A stretch of DNA of 64,000 bases from Lysinibacillus_B sp031181585 (GCF_047301505.1 NZ_CP154840.1:4278001-4342000); one strand, 5' to 3'. Shown: positions 1-8,344, numbered from the stretch's first letter. A program made the numbers and translations. The notes: generated by a model from the letters alone, not told the origin.

Positions 1-112
1 GTACTATTATAAGATACGATTTTTTCATTTTTTCCCCTCTTTCAAATTGAGAATATAAATTTTTTGTATAAATGACAAATATAAAAAAAGTTCTTTTCTA
101 AATAAAATAAAG

Positions 113-152
113 TGGGACTAACCCTATATGTGAGACAGTCTCAAAAAAGCAT
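113..152. repeat. IS left terminal inverted repeat
   Basis: The outer end reads TGGGACTAACCC. It aligns, with one gap, to the reverse complement of 1358-1396 and ends in the same AAAAAAGCAT block. It lies immediately beyond the stop codon of the full-length orfB frame. Confidence 0.7.
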
Positions 153-1000
153 TATCCAATCAGTTTCCGATAATTTATCGGAGACTGGTTGTTTAATTTC
201 AATTGAATTCGAGTATTGTTATAATAGGTAATATAATCTCTTACGGTTTGATCTACAATTGCCGTTGTAGTTCGAGTTAATCCGTCGAGATAGAACGTTT
301 CTGACTTGAGCGTCGCATGAAACGATTAAATCGGGGCATTATCAGCGGGCGTTCCCTTACGGGACATGCTCATGGTAATGCCTTTTCCTTTGACCGCTTG
401 TTGATATGCTGCTGAAGTATATACAGACCCTTGGTCGCTGTGTAAAAGACACCCTTCAGGTAAATTCGGTAACTGGTCAAGTGTATCTAATACAAGGTCA
501 ATATTTTGGCGATCACTAATTGTATAAGCGAGTATTTCACCATTGAATAAATCAAGGATACTCGAAAGATATAAAATCTTTCCACCAAAAGGCAAGTAAG
601 TAATATCTGTAACGAGCTTCTCAAAACGGTTTTGAGCTAAGAATTCACGATTCATCAAATTGTTGGCTATATAATAAGGCTGACCAGTTTGTTTGCGCTT
701 TTTGACTTTCACTCGACATTGCCAATTATACTTTTGCATAATACGTTGAACAACTTTATGGTTTACAACTTGTTCTTGTCTAAGAATGGCTGTGATTTTA
801 CGGTACCCATAACGATACTTATTAGTTTTACAGATTTCGCCAATACGCTTCTCTAATAGGTACGTACCTTTATTTCGATTTGACTCTTTTCGCCATCTAT
901 AATAGGTGGATCGAGGAATATTGAATATGGTACAAAGCTGTTGAATTGTCATTTGGCCTTTTAAGGATTCAACCATTTCGAGTACTACTTGTCCAACCAC
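152..1000 (-). pseudogene. IS3-family transposase OrfB with nonsense mutation
   Basis: This is the DDE integrase subunit of an IS3-family transposase, made naturally as an OrfAB fusion by -1 frameshifting. The open part (326-1000) has an HTH_21-like N-terminus and the rve catalytic core. The first Asp is in VTDITYL and the second in HSDQGSVY. Exactly 35 residues after the second Asp, in DNAPI-x-SFHATLK, the expected catalytic Glu codon is TAA at 326-328. The same frame then continues as an intact C-terminus (SFHATLKSETFY onwards) to a stop at 152. A single GAA to TAA change would explain this. The truncated product lacks the third catalytic residue and should not transpose. Confidence 0.88.
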
Positions 1001-1302
1001 TTCCTTTCCAATTCGGCGTACTTTTTTAGCACTTCAATTTGTTGCTTTAAAAATTTATTTTCTAGCTGAAGCTGTTCAATAGAAGACTGATTCTCTGGTC
1101 CTTTTCCAAATGTATATTGTTTCCCCACTGGTTGTGTAAATCGATGCATTTCTCCATTTTTATACCAACGAGTCCATGTTTCAACCTGTGTATCATTTCG
1201 AATATTCAATTCCTCCAGTATGACTTTCGTCGGTATACCTTGTAATTTCATTTCAACTGCTTTTAATTTCACCTCAGCAGGGTAACTAACTCTTGTCCCC
1301 AT
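985..1302 (-). CDS. IS3-family transposase OrfA (HTH protein)
   Basis: This small DNA-binding subunit of the element recognises the terminal repeats and is normally fused to OrfB by frameshifting. The N-terminus is an HTH_Tnp_1-type domain (about residues 1-60). A leucine-rich coiled-coil region follows (about 65-100, IEQLQLENKFLKQQIEVLKK). The ATG at 1302 is chosen because TGGAGGTG lies about 9 nt upstream; a start further upstream at 1320 has no ribosome-binding site. It overlaps orfB by about 16 nt in the -1 frame, as in IS150 relatives. The frame itself looks intact. Confidence 0.85.
   Translation of the reverse strand: MGTRVSYPAEVKLKAVEMKLQGIPTKVILEELNIRNDTQVETWTRWYKNGEMHRFTQPVGKQYTFGKGPENQSSIEQLQLENKFLKQQIEVLKKYAELERKWLDK
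1021..1027 (-). other. Programmed -1 frameshift heptamer A_AAA_AAG
   Basis: On the minus strand the orfA frame reads CTA AAA AAG TAC. The A AAA AAG heptamer is in the correct phase for -1 slippage. After slippage the frame reads GTA CGC CGA and enters orfB before the orfA stop codon. This is the classic IS150/IS3 slippery site. Confidence 0.75.
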
Positions 1303-1357
1303 AAAAAGAAGCACCTCCAAAAGATTTTAGGATACAATACCCTAATTTCAATTGAAG

Positions 1358-1396
1358 ATGCTTTTTTGTTTTGTCTAACCCGAAGGGGTCAGTTCA
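1358..1396. repeat. IS right terminal inverted repeat
   Basis: Read on the minus strand it begins TGAACTGACCCC and ends in AAAAAAGCAT, matching the left end at 113-152 with one gap and several mismatches. It precedes the orfA ribosome-binding site, so it probably also holds the transposase promoter. Confidence 0.7.
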
Positions 1397-1479
1397 TTCA
1401 ATACCCGTTTTCAACGTAAGGTGTTTTTAAATTGTCTCATTTATTTAGGTCAGTGCAACTATAATCTAAAGGGGTTTTT

Positions 1480-1559
1480 CATCGCAACTTTTTTATAAAC
1501 ATCGCGACTTTATTTTAAACATCGTATCTTTTTTATAAACATCGCAACTTTATTTCAAA
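1480..1559. repeat. Four tandem 20-bp repeats 3' of glmS
   Basis: There are four head-to-tail 20-bp units (1480, 1500, 1520, 1540), each beginning CATCG and ending in an AAA run; the first is CATCGCAACTTTTTTATAAA. Units differ at a few positions. They lie 30 bp downstream of the glmS stop codon, between glmS and the IS. I see no canonical terminator hairpin there, and the function is unknown. Confidence 0.8.
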
Positions 1560-1588
1560 GCTACAACTAAAGCCGTAAATTTATCTTA

Positions 1589-3388
1589 TTACTCAACCGT
1601 TACCGATTTCGCAAGGTTACGTGGTTTGTCAACGTCACAGTCGCGGTGCAGGGCAGCATAGTAGCTGATCAGCTGTAATGGCACTACTGCTACAAGTGGT
1701 GTAAGCAGTGTATGAACACGAGGGATGATCAGTGTATCGCCTTCTTCTTCTAGCCCTTCCATTGCAATAATACATGCGTTTGCACCACGTGCTACAACTT
1801 CCTTCACGTTTCCACGGATGCCCAGTGCTACCTGCTCCTGTGTCACAAGGGCAAATACCGGCGTTCCTTCTTCAATCAAGGCGATTGTACCGTGCTTCAG
1901 CTCGCCGCCTGCAAAGCCCTCTGCCTGGATGTAGGAAATCTCTTTTAATTTCAATGCACCCTCCATGCTTAAGCAGAAGTCCAGGTTACGACCGATGAAG
2001 AATGCGTTGCGGGCAGTTTTTAAATAATCTGCTGCGATTTCTTCCATCACATCTTTTGAGTCCACGATAGACTGGATACCGTTTGCTGCAATTGCAAGCT
2101 CTTGTTTCAGGTCGAAGTCGATTGCTTTGCCTGCTGCTTTACCTGTTACGTAAGCTGCGATAGCAAGAACCGCTACTTGCGCTACATAAGCTTTTGTAGA
2201 TGCTACAGCAATCTCAGGACCTGCATGCAATAATAGCGTATGGTCTGCCTCACGAGAAAGCGTAGAGCCCGGTACGTTTGTAACTGTTAGTGTTGGGTGG
2301 CCAAGCTCCTTGATTTTCACAAGTACTTGACGGCTATCAGCAGTCTCGCCTGATTGCGAGATGAAGATAAACAATGGTTTTTCGGAAAGCAGCGGCATAT
2401 TGTAGCCGAATTCACTTGAAATATGCACTTCTACTGGGATACCCGCAATTTTCTCAAAATATTGTTTCCCTACAAGACCAGCATGGTAGCTTGTGCCTGC
2501 TGCAATAATATAAATACGGTCAGAAACCGTAATAGCATCTAAAATTGACTGCTCGATGACTAGTTCTTCATCCTGCTCATATGCTTGAATGATTTTACGA
2601 ACAACGCCTGGCTGCTCATCCATTTCTTTTAGCATGTAATGAGGGTACGTACCTTTTTCGATATCGCTTGCATCTAGCTCAGCTGTAAATGGCGCACGTT
2701 CTACTGTTTGGCCTTCTAGTGTCGTGATCACTACGCTGTCTTTCTTCACGATAACTACTTCTTTATCATGAAGCTCGATAAACTGATCTGTTACTTGCAG
2801 CATTGCCATCGCATCAGAAGCAACAACATTAAATTCTGCCCCTACGCCTACTAATAACGGCGATTTGTTTTTCGCTACATAGATTGTTTCCGGATCCTCA
2901 TTATCAAGTAAAGCCAGTGCGTATGAACCGTGTACAAGACCCAGTGTCTTACGGAATGCGTCTACTGTTGATAAGCCCTCTTTCGAGAAATACTCCACCA
3001 ATTGAACAATTACTTCTGTATCTGTATCAGACTGCATTGTTACATCTTTTAAATACGCTTTTTGCAGCAGGTGATAGTTTTCAATAACTCCGTTGTGTAC
3101 AAGCGTAAAGCGGCCTGTTGCAGATTGGTGAGGGTGGGCGTTTGATTTATTCGGTACACCATGTGTTGCCCAGCGTGTATGACCGATTCCAATCTGAGCT
3201 TCTACATCACCATCTACTGCTTGGCGAAGGTCAGCAATACGTCCTTTTTCCTTAAATACTGTTACGCCTTCTTCGTTGTGTACAGCAATTCCCGCCGAAT
3301 CATAACCACGGTATTCCAGCTTCTCTAAGCCTTTTAATAAAATTTCCTTTGCGTCTACTACTCCGTTATATCCTACAATTCCACACAT
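1589..3388 (-). CDS. glmS: Glutamine-fructose-6-phosphate aminotransferase (isomerizing)
   Basis: This cytosolic enzyme makes glucosamine-6-phosphate from fructose-6-phosphate and glutamine, the first committed step to UDP-GlcNAc and peptidoglycan. The protein has 599 residues, a normal family length. It begins MCGIVGY, so Cys2 is the N-terminal nucleophile of the class-II glutaminase domain (about residues 2-220). Two SIS sugar-isomerase domains follow (about 285-425 and 455-590), and the C-terminus is the conserved LAKSVTVE. A GGAGG lies about 9 nt before the ATG. The 5' leader contains a glmS ribozyme, so expression is under feedback control by glucosamine-6-phosphate. The functional partner glmM lies upstream in the same direction, separated by a PfpI-family gene, whereas in B. 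subtilis glmM and glmS are direct neighbours. Confidence 0.98.
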   Translation of the reverse strand: MCGIVGYNGVVDAKEILLKGLEKLEYRGYDSAGIAVHNEEGVTVFKEKGRIADLRQAVDGDVEAQIGIGHTRWATHGVPNKSNAHPHQSATGRFTLVHNGVIENYHLLQKAYLKDVTMQSDTDTEVIVQLVEYFSKEGLSTVDAFRKTLGLVHGSYALALLDNEDPETIYVAKNKSPLLVGVGAEFNVVASDAMAMLQVTDQFIELHDKEVVIVKKDSVVITTLEGQTVERAPFTAELDASDIEKGTYPHYMLKEMDEQPGVVRKIIQAYEQDEELVIEQSILDAITVSDRIYIIAAGTSYHAGLVGKQYFEKIAGIPVEVHISSEFGYNMPLLSEKPLFIFISQSGETADSRQVLVKIKELGHPTLTVTNVPGSTLSREADHTLLLHAGPEIAVASTKAYVAQVAVLAIAAYVTGKAAGKAIDFDLKQELAIAANGIQSIVDSKDVMEEIAADYLKTARNAFFIGRNLDFCLSMEGALKLKEISYIQAEGFAGGELKHGTIALIEEGTPVFALVTQEQVALGIRGNVKEVVARGANACIIAMEGLEEEGDTLIIPRVHTLLTPLVAVVPLQLISYYAALHRDCDVDKPRNLAKSVTVE

Positions 3389-3539
3389 ATTTCTTTTCCT
3401 CCGTCCGCTACCTCACACCCGTCATTCATTTGATAATCTCTTAAAAAGGCAATAGAAAACCAAACTACGGGTGAACCTATTTTTGTCGTTCTGTCTAACG
3501 CGCAAAATAGGCCTTGTAGCTTTTTTTATTTTTAGTTTT

Positions 3540-3702
3540 GGGTGCCTATCCATTTTTTTGTGCAGCAAATTGCTTTGCTGTTTTAAAACGAATGTTACAA
3601 TCGGGCACTGGCGATCGGGAGGCATCCGCCGAATGTTCGATAAACCTCCACCTCGTCAACTAAGGATTGTTGTCCGTCCGATTTCCTTAGCTCAGGCGCT
3701 AT
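3540..3702 (-). ncRNA. glmS ribozyme-riboswitch
   Basis: Read on the minus strand the leader starts TTATA-GCGCCTGAG. It then contains the conserved core TGACGAGGTGGAGGTTTATCG, split here as TGACGAGGTGGAGG plus TTTATCG, and the ATTCGGCGGATGCCTCCCG block, followed by an A/T-rich P4-like hairpin CAGCAAAGCAATTTGCTG. These are hallmarks of the glmS self-cleaving ribozyme. Cleavage is expected between 3700 and 3699. Glucosamine-6-phosphate acts as cofactor, and cleavage destabilises glmS mRNA. The 3' boundary is approximate. Confidence 0.93.
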
Positions 3703-3807
3703 AATTGTCTTCCTGTCATTTATAACGCGCGTTTCCTTTCCTCCTTTTCTACGCGCATGCCTAGCGTTTTCCTGCTTTTTTTATAAGCTACTGTCGCAAG
3801 CATACTC

Positions 3808-3836
3808 ATCATACATAAATGTCGGACATTCGTCAA
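3808..3836 (-). promoter_or_regulatory. Sigma-A promoter of glmS
   Basis: Minus-strand -35 TTGACG, 17-bp spacer and -10 TATGAT, about 100 bp upstream of the ribozyme cleavage site. It gives glmS its own promoter, independent of cdaA-cdaR-glmM. Confidence 0.75.
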
Positions 3837-3845
3837 ATGATCACT

Positions 3846-3881
3846 AAAAACCCGCTAGTACGTAACGTACTAGCGGGTTTT
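3846..3881 (-). terminator. Intrinsic terminator after the PfpI-family gene
   Basis: A perfect 12-bp stem CCCGCTAGTACG/CGTACTAGCGGG with a 3-nt loop, flanked by A runs on the left and T runs on the right, so it could work in both directions. It sits directly after the stop codon of the PfpI-family gene. Confidence 0.85.
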
Positions 3882-3883
3882 CC

Positions 3884-4408
3884 TTACAATCCCTTTTCTT
3901 CTAGTAGGTTAACTATTTCTCTATTAAACGCAGGCAGGTCATCCGGCGTACGACTCGTTACCAGTTGCTTCTGGCATACAAATACCTCTTCATCATGGAA
4001 GTTTACACCTGCATATTCCATATCGACGCGGATGGATTTATAACCTGTTGCATCACGGCCTTCAAGGGCTTTCGCTGTAATTAACAGCTGTGGTCCATGA
4101 CAGATCGCAAAGACAGGTTTCTTTTCATCCATGAAGCTTTTGGCAAAGGATACGAAACGCTCATCCGCACGAAGCTGATCCGGTGAGAACCCACCTGGGA
4201 TGAAAAGCGCATCAAAATCTGTCGGGCTTACATCATCGATTCCTTTATCTATCGTAACGGCTGCGTCACCGTTTTTCCCTGTTACTTCCTTGCCAGCTTC
4301 TTTCTCGATTGTTACTAGTATATGCCCCGCAGCCTCAAGTGCTTCTCTCGGGCTCGTATATTCACTATCCTCAAACATATCGGTAATTACTACTGCAACT
4401 TTTGCCAT
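3884..4408 (-). CDS. DJ-1/PfpI-family protein (YraA/YfkM-type general stress protein)
   Basis: A single DJ-1/PfpI domain of 174 residues, related to B. subtilis YraA and YfkM, which are linked to protection from aldehyde stress and protein glycation (family knowledge). The nucleophile elbow is AICHGPQ, with Cys as the putative catalytic residue followed by the conserved His-Gly-Pro. The N-terminal strand KVAVVITDMFEDSEY carries the conserved acidic residues. The ATG at 4408 is chosen because AAAGGG lies 7 nt upstream; extension to a GTG nine bases earlier lacks a site. It sits between glmM and glmS as a single-gene unit with its own promoter (see 4445-4470) and terminator. The exact substrate cannot be read from the sequence. 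Confidence 0.88.
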   Translation of the reverse strand: MAKVAVVITDMFEDSEYTSPREALEAAGHILVTIEKEAGKEVTGKNGDAAVTIDKGIDDVSPTDFDALFIPGGFSPDQLRADERFVSFAKSFMDEKKPVFAICHGPQLLITAKALEGRDATGYKSIRVDMEYAGVNFHDEEVFVCQKQLVTSRTPDDLPAFNREIVNLLEEKGL

Positions 4409-4444
4409 TCTTAACACCCTTTCGTTTGGAGATTCTTAAGTACT

Positions 4445-4470
4445 GTACCCAGCTGGTTGCTCAGATAAAC
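4445..4470 (-). promoter_or_regulatory. Candidate sigma-B promoter
   Basis: The minus strand reads GTTTAT, 14 bp, GGGTAC, close to the sigma-B consensus GTTTAA-N12-15-GGGTAT with one mismatch in each box. It lies about 37 bp before the PfpI-family start codon. The B. subtilis homologues are sigma-B controlled, which supports the reading; no sigB gene lies in this window. Confidence 0.55.
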
Positions 4471-4592
4471 GAAAAAGTAATAGAAACCAGCTTAGGACCT
4501 AATACAATGCCAAAGCTTCTGGGCGTATCAAGCTATTCCTCGGGGATACAAAGTGCCGTTCATAAATTTGTCATAGAAATTTTCAAATACAC

Positions 4593-4621
4593 AAAAAACC
4601 GCCTTCTCCTCGAAGGCGGTC
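4593..4621 (-). terminator. Intrinsic terminator of the cdaA-cdaR-glmM operon
   Basis: Minus-strand stem ACCGCCTTCG with loop AGG and matching CGAAGGCGGT arm, followed by TTTTTT. It begins 8 nt after the glmM stop codon. Confidence 0.88.
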
Positions 4622-4628
4622 CATTGTC

Positions 4629-5981
4629 TTACTCTGTTAAGCCCATTTCTGCTTTTACTACATCCGCAATGCGGTTTACATATTCCTCGCACGCTTCTGC
4701 AGAAGGTGCTTCCACCATGACACGTACAAGCGGCTCTGTACCAGAAGGACGAACAAGAACACGGCCATTTCCGGCCATTTTTGCTTCCACTTCCGCAATA
4801 ACAGCAGCTACTTTTTCATTTTGTGTCACGGCATGTTTATCCGTTACACGTACATTTACTAGCTTTTGCGGGAAAATTGTCATCTCACCTGCAAGCTCTG
4901 ATAAACGTTTGCCAGTGGCCTTCATGATGTTTACAAGCTGAATGCCTGTCAGCAAGCCGTCACCAGTTGTATTGTAATCTAAAAAGACGATATGTCCTGA
5001 TTGCTCACCGCCGACATTGTAGTCGTGCGCTCGCATTTCCTCTACCACATAACGATCGCCCACAGCCGTTTGCACACTTGTCATGCCATTGTCTTCTAAT
5101 GCTTTATAGAAGCCCATATTACTCATGACTGTGGAAACAACAGTGCCCTTTTTCAAGCGGCCTTTAGCATGTAAGTATTTACCGATGATGAACATAATTT
5201 GGTCGCCATCAACGATTTGGCCTTTCTCATCTACGGCAATCAGGCGGTCGCCATCACCGTCAAATGCAAGACCTGCGTCTGCTGCACGCTCCAAGACAAA
5301 TGCAGCAAGCTTTTCTGGATGAGTTGAGCCGACACCCTCATTGATATTTAAGCCGTCTGGTGAAGCACCCATCGTTGAAATGTCCGCCTCCAGGTCAGCA
5401 AATAAGTGAGTAGCGAGCTGGCTCGTTGCACCGTGTGCACAATCAAGTGCTACATGGACACCAAGGAACTCCTCATCCACTGTTTGTTTTAAGTATGAAA
5501 TATATTTTTGTCCGCCTTCGAAGTAGTCCGTTACTGAACCGATATCTCCTCCAGTAGGGCGTGGTAAAGTATCTTCTGCTGCATCAAGAAGCGCTTCGAT
5601 TTCTGCCTCCTGTGCATCAGTCAGTTTAAAGCCATCCGGACCAAAGAATTTAATGCCATTGTCTGCTACAGGGTTGTGCGATGCCGAAATCATTACACCT
5701 GCCTGTGCATTCATTACACGTGTCAGGTAGGCAACCCCTGGTGTGCTGATAACACCAAGACGCATAACCTCTGCGCCGATTGATAAAAGTCCCGCTACCA
5801 ATGCTCCCTCCAGCATTTCCCCGGAAATACGTGTATCTCTTCCAATCAAGACTTTCGGGCGCTCTTTTGCATCTTTTGTCAATACGTATCCACCAACACG
5901 TCCAAGTCTGAATGCAAACTCCGGCGTCAATTCACTATTAGCGACTCCACGGACGCCATCTGTTCCGAAATATTTACCCAT
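4629..5981 (-). CDS. glmM: Phosphoglucosamine mutase
   Basis: GlmM interconverts glucosamine-6-phosphate and glucosamine-1-phosphate in UDP-GlcNAc synthesis. The protein has 450 residues, typical of the family, and starts MGKYFGTDGVRG. The active-site phosphoserine loop is ISASHNP (about residue 100). The metal-binding loop is DGDGDR and the phosphate-binding region is RPSGTEPLVRV near the C-terminus. The ATG at 5981 is chosen because AAGGAGAG lies upstream; the in-frame extension to 6008 contains that ribosome-binding site. It is the third gene of cdaA-cdaR-glmM. In B. subtilis GlmM binds and inhibits CdaA, so the operon couples cell-wall precursor flux to c-di-AMP. Confidence 0.97.
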   Translation of the reverse strand: MGKYFGTDGVRGVANSELTPEFAFRLGRVGGYVLTKDAKERPKVLIGRDTRISGEMLEGALVAGLLSIGAEVMRLGVISTPGVAYLTRVMNAQAGVMISASHNPVADNGIKFFGPDGFKLTDAQEAEIEALLDAAEDTLPRPTGGDIGSVTDYFEGGQKYISYLKQTVDEEFLGVHVALDCAHGATSQLATHLFADLEADISTMGASPDGLNINEGVGSTHPEKLAAFVLERAADAGLAFDGDGDRLIAVDEKGQIVDGDQIMFIIGKYLHAKGRLKKGTVVSTVMSNMGFYKALEDNGMTSVQTAVGDRYVVEEMRAHDYNVGGEQSGHIVFLDYNTTGDGLLTGIQLVNIMKATGKRLSELAGEMTIFPQKLVNVRVTDKHAVTQNEKVAAVIAEVEAKMAGNGRVLVRPSGTEPLVRVMVEAPSAEACEEYVNRIADVVKAEMGLTE

Positions 5982-6081
5982 TTTGTTCTCTCCTTCAATA
6001 CTAGACATCCCTTGCTCTTATGCCTATGTCATCCTATAGGATTTTTAGTTTCGCAAACGTTCTGTCTCATAGCGGCTAAAG

Positions 6082-7074
6082 CTATTCCGCGCTATCTGCT
6101 TCTGTCTTCTCTTTCGAGTCTTCTGCAGGAGCAACAGGTTCACCGCTGACCTCCGTCTGAATGGTAATCACATCTGACTTTACAGTTACACCTTTTGGTA
6201 GTGTAAGCTTGGCTTCATGCGATCCCGATTCTTCCAAGCCTGATACGTCAAATTCTACGACTAATTCCTTCAGCTCGTCAATCAAAGCTTTTTTCCCATA
6301 TACTTTCAGCTTTGTCTGTTCAGTGGAGATTTGATCCAGTGAAATACCTTCCTTCAATTGTCCTGTTTGTTTAATTGTAATCGGTAATTCACGACTATAT
6401 TCTTCAATCTCTACATTCACCTTTACTTTTTCCGGCTGGACTGATACATCAAGGCGGTTAAGGTCGGCATTGAGTACTTTCACGTTTGCATCATGCTCAA
6501 ATGACTCTCTGATTCCCTGCTCACTTGCAACCGTTGCTTTTACATAATTAATGGACTCCATAACGCTTTTTGCTCCAGTCACTTTAACAGTGGAAGGGCT
6601 AGCCGTCATCTCCTTCACTACGTAATCCTCTGCTAGCAGGCGGTTACTCATTTCAGGCTCTACCTTGAACTCTTTTGTGACCCGCTCCTCGATGTCGACG
6701 CTAACTGATCTTGGTTCGATAGACACATCCAGCTTTTCCGAAAAGCCCTCACTCTGGATTGTTACATGGTGCTCACCAATCATGAGAGAGTTCAAATCGA
6801 CAAACACTTTATAATCTTGTCTCATCTTCGTTTGCATAATCAGCTGTGATGAACCGCTGATCGTCACATCAACCGTATCTGGCAGACCTGTCACAAGTAG
6901 ATTCTCATCATCGTAATATACTTCGAGTGGTACATTGTATAAAATATCCACTTCTGGAGAAGTATCTGTTTCCCGCCCCGTATCAATTTCCGACTTTACA
7001 TAAAAGAATAAGGCTAATGCCAGTACAAATGCAATGATTCTAAGCGCCCAGTAGCTATCGAATAATTTATCCAT
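6082..7074 (-). CDS. cdaR: CdaA regulatory protein, YbbR-domain (CdaR)
   Basis: A membrane-anchored regulator of the diadenylate cyclase CdaA. The 330-residue protein has one N-terminal transmembrane helix (about residues 10-26, WALRIIAFVLALALFFYV) and then extracytoplasmic YbbR-type beta domains up to about residue 310. The tail is acidic (EDSKEKTEADSAE). The start overlaps the cdaA stop by 8 nt, so the two are translationally coupled. B. subtilis CdaR is longer, so the number of YbbR repeats here may be lower; I did not delimit them exactly. It forms an operon with cdaA and glmM. Confidence 0.93.
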   Translation of the reverse strand: MDKLFDSYWALRIIAFVLALALFFYVKSEIDTGRETDTSPEVDILYNVPLEVYYDDENLLVTGLPDTVDVTISGSSQLIMQTKMRQDYKVFVDLNSLMIGEHHVTIQSEGFSEKLDVSIEPRSVSVDIEERVTKEFKVEPEMSNRLLAEDYVVKEMTASPSTVKVTGAKSVMESINYVKATVASEQGIRESFEHDANVKVLNADLNRLDVSVQPEKVKVNVEIEEYSRELPITIKQTGQLKEGISLDQISTEQTKLKVYGKKALIDELKELVVEFDVSGLEESGSHEAKLTLPKGVTVKSDVITIQTEVSGEPVAPAEDSKEKTEADSAE

Positions 7075-7903
7075 TCTTTTTACCTCCCCAGCTTAACTTA
7101 GAGGCTAAGTTGGACTCTTGCCCTGGTCCGAACCATAAATTACGCAACTTTAGCGTAAATTCATCGATCGTTAGATTCCGGTCAATTTTCCCATTTGCAG
7201 CAATACTGATGGCTCCTGTTTCCTCTGACACAATGACAACGATTGCATCGGTTACCTCACTCAAACCTAGTGCGGCACGGTGTCGTGTCCCTAGTTCTTT
7301 TGAAATAAAAGCACTTTCAGAAAGCGGCAAATAGCAGGCTGCTGCTGTAATTTTATCTCGCTGCATAATAACTGCCCCATCATGAAGCGGGGTATTGGGA
7401 ATAAAGATATTGATTAACAGCTCGGAAGAAATTTCCGCATTCATCTTTATACCCGTTTCTATATACTCTGTTAAACCTGTTTCCTTTTCAATCGAAATTA
7501 ACGCACCAATGCGGCGTTTCGCCATATAGCTCACTGACTTTTTCATCGCTTCAATTAAGCGTGCCTGTTCCTCATCCTGTTGACTCGTCGTACGCTGGAA
7601 CAGCTTTCCGCGCCCGAGCTGTTCAAGAGCCCTGCGAATTTCCGGCTGGAATATAATAATGATGGCTAGGAAACCCCAGTCAATGATTTCCTCCAAGAGC
7701 CAATCGAGCGTATTCAGCCCAAATATTTCAGTTGCAATTTTTGCAACAATAATGACAAAGATCCCTTTCAATAATTGAACCGCTTTCGTTCCTTTAATGA
7801 GGGTCAAAGTTTTATACATAACGTACCATACAAGCAGTACATCTAAGAAGTTAAAAATAACACTTACAGGCGTCAAATCTGTAAATTGCTCGATTATCTG
7901 CAC
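7067..7903 (-). CDS. cdaA: Membrane diadenylate cyclase CdaA
   Basis: This enzyme makes the essential second messenger c-di-AMP from two ATP molecules, at the membrane. The 278-residue protein has three predicted transmembrane helices in residues 12-85. The DAC domain (about 105-250) contains the catalytic DGA motif (LHDGAVIM) and the RHR motif (GTRHRAALG). The start is GTG at 7903 with GGGGG 7 nt upstream. It is the first gene of cdaA-cdaR-glmM. c-di-AMP controls potassium and osmolyte balance and cell-wall integrity in Firmicutes. I saw no strong sigma-A promoter directly upstream. Confidence 0.96.
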   Translation of the reverse strand: MQIIEQFTDLTPVSVIFNFLDVLLVWYVMYKTLTLIKGTKAVQLLKGIFVIIVAKIATEIFGLNTLDWLLEEIIDWGFLAIIIIFQPEIRRALEQLGRGKLFQRTTSQQDEEQARLIEAMKKSVSYMAKRRIGALISIEKETGLTEYIETGIKMNAEISSELLINIFIPNTPLHDGAVIMQRDKITAAACYLPLSESAFISKELGTRHRAALGLSEVTDAIVVIVSEETGAISIAANGKIDRNLTIDEFTLKLRNLWFGPGQESNLASKLSWGGKKNG

Positions 7904-7979
7904 GTGGCATCCCCCACTTTTCTAGCTAATCCATATACGACTCAAGTATATCATATTTGCGTTACAATTGACTTTTCCA

Positions 7980-8014
7980 AAGAGAAAAAAGTCCACCCAA
8001 TCGAGTAGACTCGG
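7980..8014 (-). terminator. Intrinsic terminator upstream of cdaA
   Basis: Minus strand: stem AGTCTACTC / GGGTGGACT (9 bp with G-T pairs, loop GATT-like) followed by TTTTTTCTCTTT. It separates the cdaA operon from whatever is transcribed from the rsiW side. Confidence 0.6.
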
Positions 8015-8344
8015 TCATTTTCTATAGGACGTCATTTTCTGGGGAAAGTTCCAGAATAAAAAATATACATATTTGTTTACTACGGTAAAGGATGGCGAAA
8101 GGCTCATTTATTTCTATGATCCGCCTGTCGCATACTTTTTTAATGGAAAATCAATTTCGGATCGATTCTCCAAATGTGGGTAACAGTTTCCCTCTATCCT
8201 ATATTTGCACATTTATCCTTTTCTTTATTCATAAAAAGCATTAAAAAGCCTATTGCATAAATAGGTTGCAGACTGCCGCAGAAAGAGGATCATGCTTTAA
8301 TCTATACCCAATTCATGCAGAAATTGTCCACTTTTTCCCCATTA
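8015..8344 (-). other. Gene-free region between two terminators; possible short RNA
   Basis: No convincing coding frame on either strand. On the minus strand there is TGGACA, 18 bp, TATAGA (8301-8330), a fair sigma-A promoter. About 35 bp further on a hairpin CCTATT-TATGC-AATAGG is followed by CTTTTT (8244-8265). Together they could produce a transcript of about 50 nt. This is a weak, purely structural prediction. Confidence 0.25.

Larger units (their letters stand above)
113..1396 (-). mobile_element. IS3-family (IS150-type) insertion sequence, inactivated
   Basis: An element of about 1.28 kb with two overlapping minus-strand frames. A short HTH/leucine-zipper orfA is followed by a DDE integrase orfB reached by a -1 frameshift. 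Imperfect terminal inverted repeats of about 40 bp begin TGGGACTAACCC on the left and TGAACTGACCCC on the right and share an AAAAAAGCAT block at their inner ends. The TG...CA ends and the ACT-ACCC core resemble the IS150 group of IS3. I see no 3-4 bp target duplication (flanks AAG and TTC), and orfB carries a nonsense codon, so this copy looks old and immobile on its own. Exact ends are inferred from the repeat alignment. Confidence 0.85.

Noticed and set aside
1..112. A/T-rich left edge considered as an origin or gene fragment
   Set aside because: It is too short and featureless to support any call.
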